A stretch of DNA of 64,000 nucleotides from Pseudonocardia sp. Lineage in GTDB: Bacteria > Actinomycetota > Actinomycetes > Mycobacteriales > Pseudonocardiaceae. Under the pieces are notes generated by a model that worked only from the letters and a program-made list of their open reading frames with translations, had not been told where the DNA came from and did no database searches. Below are positions 32,669 to 41,484 of the stretch, in pieces. Each line of letters begins with the position of its first letter. Positions within the stretch are counted from its first letter, which is position 1. Both the position numbers and the translations under genes were made by a program. The DNA lies in assembly GCA_025869365.1 (NCBI GenBank), contig JAOZVV010000025.1, positions 1 through 64,000 on the forward strand. Reading direction: 5' to 3'.

Positions 32669-33307
32669 TCAGGCCGCGGGCGCCGACGGGTGACCGGGAT
32701 CGACCGGGCGGGCGGGGGCGACAGGGCCCGGCATCATGCCGGGAGGATCGGGGTTGAGCCCGTCCGCCCCGTAGACGCCGTCCGGGCGCAGGAGGCGGGC
32801 CGCCGTGCGGACCAGGATCCTCAGGTCGACCCCGAGCGAGCGGTTCTCGATGTACCACAGGTCGAGCTCGATCCGTTCGGGCCAGTCGATCGAGTTCCGG
32901 CCGTTCACCTGGGCCCAGCCGGTCAGGCCCGGCCGGATCGCCAGCCTTCCCCGCTGGCGCGGCGTGTAGACCTCGATCTGTTCCGGAAGGGTCGGCCGTG
33001 GCCCGATCACGCTCATGTCACCGCGGAGGATGTTCCACAGCTGCGGGATCTCGTCCAGGCCGGTGGCGCGCAGCAGTTCGCCCGTGCGTGTCCGGCGTTC
33101 ACGCTCGTCCTGACCGGGGAACGCCTCCGGCGGCATCGTCCGGAACTTGACGATGGTGAACGGCCGGCCGTCCCTGCCCGAGCGCTCCTGGTGGAACAGG
33201 ACCGGTGAGCCCATCGACACCCGGACCGCCAGCGCGACCGCGAGGGCCACCGGCGTCAGGATCAGTCCCACGATCAGGGACACGACGATGTCGAACGATC
33301 GCCTCAT
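32669..33307 (-). CDS. Short monotopic phosphoglycosyl transferase (PglC-like)
   Basis: 212 residues. ATG 33307 overlaps the polymerase stop (ATGA). This is the small form: only the re-entrant helix (RSFDIVVSLIVGLILTPVAL) plus the catalytic domain with LFHQERSGRDG, FTIVKFRTMPP, TGLDEIPQLWNILRGDM, VIGPRPTLPEQ, RPGLTGWAQVNGRNS and DLWYIENRS. The Asp-Glu dyad lies in LDEIP. PglC moves a diamino-sugar phosphate to undecaprenyl phosphate. With the dehydratase and aminotransferase upstream in this operon, a 4-amino-4,6-dideoxy sugar donor is likely. The C-terminal 20 residues are Pro/Ala-rich. Last gene of EPS locus 2. Confidence 0.92.
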   Translation of the reverse strand: MRRSFDIVVSLIVGLILTPVALAVALAVRVSMGSPVLFHQERSGRDGRPFTIVKFRTMPPEAFPGQDERERRTRTGELLRATGLDEIPQLWNILRGDMSVIGPRPTLPEQIEVYTPRQRGRLAIRPGLTGWAQVNGRNSIDWPERIELDLWYIENRSLGVDLRILVRTAARLLRPDGVYGADGLNPDPPGMMPGPVAPARPVDPGHPSAPAA

Positions 33308-34563
33308 GCGTTGGCCTCCACTGGATCGCGGTCTCGGATTGGTCGGCCCGGGGGATTGACGGCCAGTGCCGCGAAGACCCAGAGGAACCGGCTGTCGTAG
33401 AAGTCCCCGGAGGTCATGCTGGCGGTGGTGATGAAGACGATGGCCATGACCAGGGCCAGCGAGTCGTTCGGGAGCGAGCGCCAGGGCTGGACATCCCGGA
33501 TCAGCGCCACCACGAACCCCGCCAGCAGGACGAGGCCGACGACGCCTCCGGTGGCCGCGACGTCCACGGCGAGGTTGTGGGGGTAGCCCAGGTCCGCGTT
33601 GACACCGAAGTGGACGTAGAAGCTGTCCAGGCCCCCGCCCACCACCGGGTTGTCCCGGAACAGGGCCAGTCCCTGCTCGACGAGCTGGGGCCGTCCGGAG
33701 AACTGGTCCTGCTGGGGCGCCGCGACGAAGCGCTCCTGGATCATCTGCAGGTTCTTGGCGTCGAGCAGGACCAGGCCGGCGGCGAGGCCCGTGAGCAGCA
33801 CGAGCACGGCCGCCACGACCGCACGCACCGACAGACGACGCCAGCACAGCACCACGAACGCCGCCGCCGTGACTCCCGCGGACAGCACGCCCCCGCGGGA
33901 GCTGGCCAGCAGCGCCGCCGTCAGCAGCAGGGGCACCGGGACCAGGTAGAGCTTGCGTCGGTAGATCACGGCCAGCGCGATCGCGGCGAGCGCGCCGAGG
34001 AGGACCACCCGGACGTAGATGTTCGGCCCGCCGCCGAAGGCGATCGTCCGGCCCTGCTCGTCGGTCTGACCCACGACGAGCCCGCTGAACGCGTACAGCA
34101 TTCCGCTGGCGAAGGTCGCGACGAGCACGACGCGGCGGGCCTTGGCCGGGTCCGGTCCCGAGACCACGACCATGACCACGATCAGCAGCGCCATGTAGAC
34201 GAGGTCGGCCACCCGCTCGTCCGTGCGGGCGGCGTAGGGCGCCCAGAAGACCGTGAGCCACAGGTAGCCGATGACGGCGAGGGTCCACAGGAGCGACGGG
34301 GCCCACGGGTGCCGGTAGTCCGGATGGTCCGGCCGGTAGCGCCACAGCAGCGCCGCCACCGCCAGTGCCGGGCAGACGATCAGCCGCAGGTCCAGCTCGC
34401 CGAACTCGGTGATGCCGATCCGGTCGAGGGTGAACCGGCCCATCAACGCGGCGACGTAGGTCGCCAGGATCAGGGAGACCGGGACGGCGCGGCCCGCCCG
34501 CGCCGGCGGCGCGAGGAAGGAGGCGGGTTGCCGGTGTCGCCGTCGAGTGTCGGAGAGGCTCAT
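33304..34563 (-). CDS. Wzy-like polymerase / O-antigen ligase family protein
   Basis: 419 residues, about eleven helices, start ATG 34563 two bases after the lipoprotein stop. The Wzy_C region is clear: LLLTAALLASSRGGVLSAG, then the large outer loop with FSGRPQLVEQGLALFRDNP, VVGGGLDSFYVHFG and GYPHNLAVDVAATGGVVG, the classic R.....G...F..NP..G.G and H-N...... pattern. It would join repeat units made by EPS locus 2. No obvious ribosome site upstream, so translation is probably coupled to the preceding gene. Confidence 0.88.
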   Translation of the reverse strand: MSLSDTRRRHRQPASFLAPPARAGRAVPVSLILATYVAALMGRFTLDRIGITEFGELDLRLIVCPALAVAALLWRYRPDHPDYRHPWAPSLLWTLAVIGYLWLTVFWAPYAARTDERVADLVYMALLIVVMVVVSGPDPAKARRVVLVATFASGMLYAFSGLVVGQTDEQGRTIAFGGGPNIYVRVVLLGALAAIALAVIYRRKLYLVPVPLLLTAALLASSRGGVLSAGVTAAAFVVLCWRRLSVRAVVAAVLVLLTGLAAGLVLLDAKNLQMIQERFVAAPQQDQFSGRPQLVEQGLALFRDNPVVGGGLDSFYVHFGVNADLGYPHNLAVDVAATGGVVGLVLLAGFVVALIRDVQPWRSLPNDSLALVMAIVFITTASMTSGDFYDSRFLWVFAALAVNPPGRPIRDRDPVEANA

Positions 34564-34565
34564 CG

Positions 34566-35732
34566 CTAGTGCGTCCCGTTCGCGCCGAGGATCTTCGCGT
34601 TCACGGCCATGGCCGCGTAGTACTGCGTGTTCTGCACGCCGTAGCCCTGCAGCAGCTCCTGGACCGCGGGGTCGTACCTGCCGAGCTTGACGAAGCCGTC
34701 GGCGATCCAGCCGTTGCCCTGACCGCTGCCGTCGACGTACTCCGGGTAGCGGTCGTCCCGGCCCAGCACGAAGGACGTGAGCGTCCGGGAGAACCGCGCC
34801 GTGTCCTCGGCGGTCCAGCCGGCGTCGAGGTCCCGCGCCTCGACGACGAAGGCGATCACGCCGTTCCCGTGGCTGACGTCCTGGCCCGGGCCGCTGTCCT
34901 GGCCCCAGACGTCACTCCACCAGTAGGCGACCGGATCGGCCCGGCTGGGCCGCAGCTGCCCCCGCAGGGACGAGGGGTAGTTCGGCAGCCCGTCGCTGAT
35001 ATCGGCCACGACCTCGTCGTAGCGCGCCCGCCGGGCGGGGTCCGTGGTCACCACCGAGAGGTCGAGTGCGATGTAGGCCCAGTGGGCCGCCATGTGCGTC
35101 CGGCTCCGGTAGATGAAGTCGTCCGCACCGCGCGAGAACCACTTGTCGAAGACGTTCTGTTCGGCGAAGGCCGTCAGCCGGTCGGAGCGGTCGCGGTAGC
35201 CCGCGACGGCGTACAACGGGCTCGTCCGCAGCACCCGGAGCAGCCGCGTGATGTAGCGCCAGCAGTAGCTCTCGAACAGCGGCACCTCCTGACCGCGGAG
35301 GTCGGGCTCCTGCGTCGTCCAGCCGAGGTAGGCGTCGTCGTAGCCCCGGGCGAACGACACCGAGGGACGGGCCGTCGCCATCACGTTGTCCGCGTAGTCC
35401 AGCGCGACGTCGGCGTACCGGGCCTCGCCGGTGGCCTCGAACATGCTGGTGAAGGCGTCGATCGAGTACGCCAGCGTGTAATGGTCCGCGCTGTCCGGGG
35501 ACAGGCTGAGCGGGCGGCTCTCCGCGTCGAACGCGCTCTCGTCGGCGTCGAACGCAGCCTTCCAGTACGAGACCGGCAGCAGCGGCCGGGCCGGGTGTCC
35601 CGGCGGCGGCACCGGGGCCAGGCCGCCCGAGGGAGGTGTCGGCGGCGGCGGGACGGCGGTGCAGGCGCTCACCGCGACGACGAGGACCAGCATCAGCCCC
35701 GCCGCCGCCCTGCCCGACATCCGCGCCGTCAC
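34566..35732 (-). CDS. Predicted secreted lipoprotein, alpha/alpha-toroid-like, unknown enzyme
   Basis: 388 residues from GTG 35732, overlapping the flippase stop (GTGA); an internal ATG four codons later is possible. AAAGLMLVLVVAVSACTAVP is a lipoprotein signal with lipobox VSAC. A Pro-rich linker follows, then about 330 residues of helical repeats: HYTLAYSIDAFTSMFEATGE, ARYADVALDYADNV, CWRYITRLLRVLR, HMAAHWAYIALDLSV and DVSHGNGVIAFVVEARDLD. Regularly spaced aromatic helices suggest an (alpha/alpha) barrel as in glycoside hydrolases, lyases or C5-epimerases. No confident family or catalytic residues. Its place between Wzx and Wzy suggests it acts on the exported glycan. Confidence 0.7.
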   Translation of the reverse strand: MTARMSGRAAAGLMLVLVVAVSACTAVPPPPTPPSGGLAPVPPPGHPARPLLPVSYWKAAFDADESAFDAESRPLSLSPDSADHYTLAYSIDAFTSMFEATGEARYADVALDYADNVMATARPSVSFARGYDDAYLGWTTQEPDLRGQEVPLFESYCWRYITRLLRVLRTSPLYAVAGYRDRSDRLTAFAEQNVFDKWFSRGADDFIYRSRTHMAAHWAYIALDLSVVTTDPARRARYDEVVADISDGLPNYPSSLRGQLRPSRADPVAYWWSDVWGQDSGPGQDVSHGNGVIAFVVEARDLDAGWTAEDTARFSRTLTSFVLGRDDRYPEYVDGSGQGNGWIADGFVKLGRYDPAVQELLQGYGVQNTQYYAAMAVNAKILGANGTH

Positions 35733-37033
35733 GTGCCCCTCCCGGTGGCCGCGGTCGCGCCCCTCCGCGCAGGCCGGACCCGCAGGAGGAGCGCGCCCGC
35801 GCAGGTGAGACAGGCGAGGTACCCGAGCAGCGTCCCGTAGGCGGCACCGGCGGCCCCGTACCGTCCGATGAGCACCACGTAGGTCACGATGCTCACCGCG
35901 AAGCCGACGACCTCGGCCACCGAGGCCATCGTGTTGCGGCGCACCGCGATCAGCAGGTTGACCACGATCTGGGCCGTCCCGAAGACGGCGGACGCCGCGA
36001 CGAGCGGGAGGACGAGCTGTCTCGCGGGCTCGTAGTCCGGGCCCAGCAGCGGCACCAGTGCCACGTACAGGGCCACCGCCAGGAGACACGCGGCCGCGAC
36101 ACAGTAGACGACGACGCCGCCCAGGATCCGGCGCACGGCCAACGTCCCGCGGTCGTGCGCCTCCCGCCACACCCCGAGGCGGGAGTCCGCGAACGCCATC
36201 AACGGCCAGGCGAGCAGCTCCGTCATCGTGGCGACGGAGGCGTAGATCCCCAGCGCCGCGGTGGAGGCCAGGGCGGCGAGCAGCACCCGGTCGAGCCGCA
36301 GCATCCCGCTGTTGGCCATCGAGGAGGGGAGGAGCTGCAGCCCCTCGCGGCGCGCCGCGCGCAGGGCGTCCGGGGACGCGGGCGTCGAGTCCGGTGCGGC
36401 GCGCAACGCCCACCGGGTGATCCACACCGCCGTCGGGAGGACCCCGACGACCACGTAGGCCAGCATCCACGTCGTGCTGCTGGTGTTGCCGCCGAGGAAC
36501 AGGAGGCCGATGCACACCAGCCGCAGGGACTCGCACGCCAGGGTGTAGCCGAGGAACTCCCGCTGCCGGCCCGCCGCGATCGCGACCGAGCGGACGGCGC
36601 GGACGAAGGCGTTCGCCACCGCGAACAGGAGCGTCAGCGCGATACCGGTGCGCCAGGACCCGATGCCCGGCAACGGCACGACGAGCACCGCGATCAGGAT
36701 GGCCAGCCCGACCGACGACGGCGCCGTCAGCAGCCGGACGAACGATCTCGCGACGAGCCGCGCCGGTCTGCCCGAGTAGACGGCGACGACGCTGCGGTCG
36801 CACCCGAGCAGCAGTCCCAGGCTGCACATGTAGGCGAGCTGCAGCATCAACGCGAGCTCGCCGCGCCCCGAGGGCGCGAGCGCCCGGGCCGCCAGGATGT
36901 TGACGACGAACGCCGCCCCGGCGGCGACGAGCTGGCAGATCAGGAGCATCGACGACGGGTCCTTGGCCGCGCTCCGGACGGCGGCGCACGCGGCGGCCAC
37001 CGGTCGTGCGCGGCTCGGGCTGCTGGTCGTCAC
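35729..37033 (-). CDS. Wzx-like polysaccharide flippase
   Basis: 434 residues, 12-14 hydrophobic helices. GTG 37033 overlaps the glycosyltransferase stop (GTGA). The N-terminal third has VVNILAARALAPSGRGELAL, a good match to the conserved Wzx helix-loop, and the second half PLVAASAVFGTAQIVVNLLI before the last helices. It would flip the lipid-linked unit built by the PglC-like enzyme and the GT4 protein. Neighbours overlap on both sides, confirming the operon. Confidence 0.85.
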   Translation of the reverse strand: MTTSSPSRARPVAAACAAVRSAAKDPSSMLLICQLVAAGAAFVVNILAARALAPSGRGELALMLQLAYMCSLGLLLGCDRSVVAVYSGRPARLVARSFVRLLTAPSSVGLAILIAVLVVPLPGIGSWRTGIALTLLFAVANAFVRAVRSVAIAAGRQREFLGYTLACESLRLVCIGLLFLGGNTSSTTWMLAYVVVGVLPTAVWITRWALRAAPDSTPASPDALRAARREGLQLLPSSMANSGMLRLDRVLLAALASTAALGIYASVATMTELLAWPLMAFADSRLGVWREAHDRGTLAVRRILGGVVVYCVAAACLLAVALYVALVPLLGPDYEPARQLVLPLVAASAVFGTAQIVVNLLIAVRRNTMASVAEVVGFAVSIVTYVVLIGRYGAAGAAYGTLLGYLACLTCAGALLLRVRPARRGATAATGRGT

Positions 37034-38286
37034 GGACGGGACCGTCGCGCCGTGGCGACCCGGCCCCGGGGCCGGTCACCGCCGTCCCCGAGCACGGCCG
37101 CGGCGAGCACCCCGAAGAGCCTGTCCCGGGAGAACCGCTCGACGGCCAGCCGCCTCGCCGCCGCCCCGGCGCGGGTCAGCCAGGCGGTGTCGCGGACCGC
37201 GGCGGCCAGGTCCTTCGCCGCCAGCGCGATGTCGTGCGGGTCGAGCACGATCCCGGCCCCGCTGTCCCGCAGGATCGTCGCCTGCCAGCCGCCGTAGTTG
37301 ATCGCCTGCGGCCGGCTCGCCGCCAGCGCGTCGAAGAACTTGTTCGCCGAGTTCGCCTCGAGGGCGGGCAGCGGCACGGTGACGCTGGTGGCGACGGTGG
37401 CCGCCCCCATGATCGCCGGTACGTCGGCCTTGGGGACGCTCCCGGTGATGAACAGGGTGCGGTCGAGCACGTCCAGCTCGGTGGCGAGACGCCTGACCTC
37501 CGGCAGCTCGACCCCGTCGCCGACCAGCAGGAAGCGCACCTCGGGATCGAGCCTCGCCATCTCCGCGGCCACCCGCACGAGGTACCCGACACCGTTGACG
37601 CGCCCGAAGGTCCCCAGGTAGACGACGAGCGGGCGGTCCTGCAGCCACGGTCGGGCCGCGCGGAAGCGCCGGACCACGTCCGGGTCCGCGGGGAACAGGT
37701 CCAGGTCCGCCGCGTTCGGCACGACCGAGATGCGCTCGGCGGGGTACCCGTGACGGGCCACGCCCTCCGCCATCCCGTCGGACAGCGCCACCACGCTGTC
37801 CGCGTTGCGGTACGCGGCCCTGGCCAAGCCGTAGGCGAGCCGCACCGCCACGGGGTTGTCCAGGGCCCCCATCGCGATCGGGATCTCCGGCCACAGGTCG
37901 CGCACCTCGAACACGAAGCGGGCCCTGCGCGACCGGGCCGCGATCATGCCGGGTATCGCCACCGTGAGGGGCGTGCTCGAGGCGAAGACGACGTCGCCGC
38001 GCAACCGGGTGGCCTTGATGCTCGCGGCCACGGCGAACTGCAGGAAGCTCACGATCCGGCGCCGGTAGGACATCGTGTTCGAGTAGGGGGCCGGCAGCCA
38101 GTGCACCCGGATGCCGTCCTCCGTCGTGGTTCGCCACGACAGCGACGGGCTCTCCGCGGCGATGTCGCTGGTGACGACGTGGACCTCGTGGCCGAGATCG
38201 GCGAGCCGGCGTGCCTGTTCGTAGGCGCGGGTCCCGCCGGACATCGAGCGGGTGGTGAAGTACTGGTAGAGGTAGACGATTCGCAC
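37030..38286 (-). CDS. GT4-family glycosyltransferase (WbuB/WcaI-like)
   Basis: 418 residues from GTG 38286, with AAGGGCG nine bases upstream. N-terminal domain: RIVYLYQYFTTRSMSGGTRA, EVHVVTSD, VFASSTPLTVAIPG and VFEVRDLWPEIP; C-terminal donor domain: ISVVPNAADLDLF, LVVYLGTFGRVNGVGYLVR, LLVGDGVELPEV, LFITGSVPKADVP and ANKFFDALAASRP. The RDLWPE and PNG/A-x-D motifs fit retaining GT4 enzymes of the WbuB branch, some of which add amino-deoxy sugars. It is the only classical glycosyltransferase in EPS locus 2 besides the PglC-like enzyme, so the unit may be a disaccharide or other transferases lie elsewhere. Confidence 0.9.
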   Translation of the reverse strand: MRIVYLYQYFTTRSMSGGTRAYEQARRLADLGHEVHVVTSDIAAESPSLSWRTTTEDGIRVHWLPAPYSNTMSYRRRIVSFLQFAVAASIKATRLRGDVVFASSTPLTVAIPGMIAARSRRARFVFEVRDLWPEIPIAMGALDNPVAVRLAYGLARAAYRNADSVVALSDGMAEGVARHGYPAERISVVPNAADLDLFPADPDVVRRFRAARPWLQDRPLVVYLGTFGRVNGVGYLVRVAAEMARLDPEVRFLLVGDGVELPEVRRLATELDVLDRTLFITGSVPKADVPAIMGAATVATSVTVPLPALEANSANKFFDALAASRPQAINYGGWQATILRDSGAGIVLDPHDIALAAKDLAAAVRDTAWLTRAGAAARRLAVERFSRDRLFGVLAAAVLGDGGDRPRGRVATARRSRP

Positions 38287-38325
38287 GGGAGTCAGCGCCC
38301 TTCGTGGGTTCGGGCAGGGGAGCAC

Positions 38326-39552
38326 TCAGGCGGTTGCCGCGTACATGACCTTCTCGACCGCGTCCGCGGAGTCCGCGATGTCCGCCGCGCCCAGCGTCGG
38401 GTGCACGAGCAGGGCGAGTGAGGTCCGGCCGAGCTCGGCGGCCACGGGCAACGGCCGGTCCGGCCTGCCCACCGAGTCGAACGCCCGCTCGCGGTGGATC
38501 TCGGTGCAGCCGCCGTTCGCGCACGGGATGCCCTCCGCCCGGATCGCGGCTGCGATCCGGTCCCGGTCCCAGCCGGGGGCGAGCAGCTCGTCCCGGACGT
38601 GCAGGTAGAAGCGGTAGTACGCCGGCTCGGCGCCCGCCACCACCGGGGGCAGGCGCAGGCTCGGGATGTCCCCGAGCCTGTCCCGCAGCACCGCGGCGTG
38701 CGCTCGGCGCGTCGCGACCCAGCGATCGATCTTGCGGAGCTGGGTGAGGCCGACCGCCGCCTGCACCTCGGTCATGCGGGCGTTCGTGCCGAAGCTCTCG
38801 TGCACCCAGCGGAAGCCCGGCGGGTGCTCCCGCTCGAAGACCGCCGCATAGCTCTTGCCGTGGTCCTTGAGCTCCCAGCACCGCCGCCACAGCGCCTCGT
38901 CCCCGGTGGTGATCATGCCGCCCTCGCCGGCGGTGGTCATGATCTTGTCCTGGCAGAAGGACCACGCGGCGACATCACCGACGGTTCCCACGCCCCGGCC
39001 GTCCCGCCGCGCTCCGTGGGCCTGTGCGCAGTCCTCCACCACCCGCAGCCCGTTGTCGCGCGCGACCCGCCGCAACGCCGCCATGTCCGCCGGGAACCCG
39101 GCGAGATGCACCACGATCACCGCCCGGGTGCGCTCCGTCACGGCCGCGGCCAGGCCGTCCGCGGTCATGCACTGCGTGTCCGGTGCGACGTCGACGACGA
39201 CGGGGACGGCACCCCGGGTGACCACCGCGCTGGCCGTCGCGATGAACGTCACGGACGGGACGACGACCTCGTCCCCGGGGCCGATCCCGAGAGCCGCCAG
39301 CGCGATCTCGAGGGCGACGGTGCCGTTGGCGACGGCCACGCCGTACGGGGCGCCGGCCCACGCCGCGAACTCGCTCTCGAACCGCCGTCCCCGGCCGCCC
39401 GTCCAGTAGTTGACGTCCCCCGAGGCCAGGACCTCCTGGACCGCGGCGGCGTCGTCCGCGTCGAAGGACGGCCACCGCGGCAGGGGCACGGACCGCACCG
39501 GCGTGCCCCCGGCACAGGCCAGGGTGGTCCCTGGGGTCCGGATCGCGGTCAT
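38326..39552 (-). CDS. DegT/DnrJ/EryC1 sugar aminotransferase (PglE-like)
   Basis: 408 residues from ATG 39552 (GAGGAG five bases upstream), overlapping the dehydratase stop (ATGA). Family motifs: VANGTVALEIALAALGIGPG, VVPSVTFIATASAV, VVVDVAPDT, VVEDCAQAHGAR (Asp for PLP N1) and AWSFCQDKIMTTAGEGGM, where the Lys forms the PLP Schiff base. It would aminate the 4-keto sugar made by the dehydratase directly upstream, as PglE follows PglF in bacillosamine synthesis. No acetyltransferase (PglD) gene accompanies it in this window. Confidence 0.9.
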   Translation of the reverse strand: MTAIRTPGTTLACAGGTPVRSVPLPRWPSFDADDAAAVQEVLASGDVNYWTGGRGRRFESEFAAWAGAPYGVAVANGTVALEIALAALGIGPGDEVVVPSVTFIATASAVVTRGAVPVVVDVAPDTQCMTADGLAAAVTERTRAVIVVHLAGFPADMAALRRVARDNGLRVVEDCAQAHGARRDGRGVGTVGDVAAWSFCQDKIMTTAGEGGMITTGDEALWRRCWELKDHGKSYAAVFEREHPPGFRWVHESFGTNARMTEVQAAVGLTQLRKIDRWVATRRAHAAVLRDRLGDIPSLRLPPVVAGAEPAYYRFYLHVRDELLAPGWDRDRIAAAIRAEGIPCANGGCTEIHRERAFDSVGRPDRPLPVAAELGRTSLALLVHPTLGAADIADSADAVEKVMYAATA

Positions 39553-41441
39553 CGGTGCTCCTCGGCGCGGCCGACCTCGAGCAGGGCGCCGCCGAACGGC
39601 GCGCCCAGGCCGACGGCGGCGGAACCGGAGCGGGGGGTGGGCACGAAGGGGGTGCCGGTGGTCAGCTCGACCATGGCGGCCGCGGGATCGGCGACCGCCG
39701 ACAGCCCGCGGATGTCGTCGGGATGCAACGGCGGGACCCGGACGTGGGAGATCGCGGGGTGCAGCGGACGGACGTCGTACTCGTCGGTGCCGAAGAGCTC
39801 CTCGTGCAGCTTCTCACCCCCGCGCAGTCCGGTGTAGACGATCGGGGTCGTGCGGCCCGCGATCTCCATCAGCTGGTGGGCGACGTCCACGATGCGCACC
39901 GGCGCCCCCATGTCGAGCACCAGCGCCTCCGCGGACCGGCCGATCGCCGCCGCCTGGATCACCAGTTCCACGGCCTCCGGGATGGTCATGAAGAACCGGG
40001 TGACATCGGGGTGGGTGATCGTCAGCGGACGACCGGCCGTGATCTGGTCGGCGAAGGTCGTCAGGACCGATCCACGGCTGCCGAGCACGTTGCCGAACCG
40101 GACCGACAGATAGGAACCGTCGGTCTGCTCGGACAGGCTCGCGACCAGCCGCTCGCCGACCCGCTTGGACCGACCCAGGACGCTGATCGGGTTGGCCGCC
40201 TTGTCCGTGGAGATGTTGACGAAGCGCTCGGCCCCGCAGTTCAGCGCCGCGTCGAGGACGTGCCGGGTACCGAGGACGTTGGTCTTCCAGGCCTCGACGG
40301 GGTACTGCTCGAGCATCGGCAGGTGCTTCAGGGCCGCGGCGTGGAAGACGACCTCCGGGCGCCGTTCCGCGAACAGGCTGTTCAGCGCCTCGGCGTCGCG
40401 GATGTCCGCCAGGAGGACGTCCGGGGAGTCGAGCAGGGCCTTGCCGTGGATCGACAGCTGGACGCCGTGCAGGGCCGACTCGTCGCGGTCGAGCATCATC
40501 AGTTCGGCCGGCTCGAAGCGATGGATCTGCCGGCACAGCTCGGACCCGATGGACCCGCCGGCCCCGGTCACCAGGACCCGCTTGCCGCGCAGATATCCGG
40601 CGATCGTGGCGACGTCGGTCTCGATCGGCCGGCGGCCCAGCAGGTCCGCGACGTGCAGGTCCCGCAGGTCGGAGAAGCCCACCCACGGCGTGATGAGCTC
40701 CGGGAGCGGGGGCAGCAGCTTGACCCCGATGCCGGCGTCCAGGGCCGTCGCGGCCAGCTGCTTCATCACCGCGGGTTCGGTGTGCCGCACGGCGATGACG
40801 AGGACCTGGGCACGGGTCTCGGCGGCGACGGCGGCGAGATCGGCCCGGCCCCCCCGCACCCTGACCCCCGCGATGCAGCGCCGGCGGAGCTCCGGGTCGT
40901 CGTCGAGCAGGGCCACCGGGCGGTAGCCGCTCTCCGGTTCCGACAGCATCGACCGCACGAGCTGCCGTCCGGCCTCCCCGGCCCCGAACACGATGACCGG
41001 CTGTGCCCCCGCGACCGGGCCCCTCGGGCGCTCCGACCGGCGCCGCACGAGCAGCCGCGCGCAGGCGGCGAGGGCGAGCATGCCCAGCGCCGCGGTGAAC
41101 GGGACCGAGCGCGGGACGAGCTGCTCGGGCATCAGGAACTGGTAGGCGAACAGCAACGCGCAGACCGTCGAGGCGACGAGGGCGAGGCTCCACGCCTCCT
41201 CGACGCTGCCGACGTAGTAGCGCCCGCGGTAGGTGCCGACCGCCGTACCCACCAGCCACTGCGCGACGGCGGCCACCGCGGCGATGTGCAGCACACCGGC
41301 GACGGCGATCTGGCCGGTGTCCCAGTCGTACCGGAACAGCGTGGCGACCACGAGTGCCACCGCCCATGCGACGCCGTCGACCGAAGGCAGTCCGAGATGT
41401 CGGATCCGTGGTCGCCGCAGCGGGTTTCCGAGTGGGTACAC
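39549..41441 (-). CDS. CapD/PglF-type nucleotide-sugar 4,6-dehydratase, second copy
   Basis: 630 residues from GTG 41441 (AGGGGAG five bases upstream). Same layout as 30398-32245: four helices, VIVFGAGEAGRQLVRSM, then VLVTGAGGSIGSELCRQI, VVFHAAALKHLPMLE, NISTDKAANPISVLGRSKR and VRFGNVLGSRGSV. The catalytic cores of the two copies are nearly identical while the helical and linker parts have drifted. In this operon it feeds the DegT aminotransferase. The likely reaction is UDP-GlcNAc to UDP-4-keto-6-deoxy-hexosamine; whether inverting at C5 is not decidable here. Confidence 0.92.
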   Translation of the reverse strand: MYPLGNPLRRPRIRHLGLPSVDGVAWAVALVVATLFRYDWDTGQIAVAGVLHIAAVAAVAQWLVGTAVGTYRGRYYVGSVEEAWSLALVASTVCALLFAYQFLMPEQLVPRSVPFTAALGMLALAACARLLVRRRSERPRGPVAGAQPVIVFGAGEAGRQLVRSMLSEPESGYRPVALLDDDPELRRRCIAGVRVRGGRADLAAVAAETRAQVLVIAVRHTEPAVMKQLAATALDAGIGVKLLPPLPELITPWVGFSDLRDLHVADLLGRRPIETDVATIAGYLRGKRVLVTGAGGSIGSELCRQIHRFEPAELMMLDRDESALHGVQLSIHGKALLDSPDVLLADIRDAEALNSLFAERRPEVVFHAAALKHLPMLEQYPVEAWKTNVLGTRHVLDAALNCGAERFVNISTDKAANPISVLGRSKRVGERLVASLSEQTDGSYLSVRFGNVLGSRGSVLTTFADQITAGRPLTITHPDVTRFFMTIPEAVELVIQAAAIGRSAEALVLDMGAPVRIVDVAHQLMEIAGRTTPIVYTGLRGGEKLHEELFGTDEYDVRPLHPAISHVRVPPLHPDDIRGLSAVADPAAAMVELTTGTPFVPTPRSGSAAVGLGAPFGGALLEVGRAEEHR

Positions 41442-41484
41442 AGCGTCTCCCCTGGCAGTCGTCGTCGTTCGCGCAGCGATGGGA

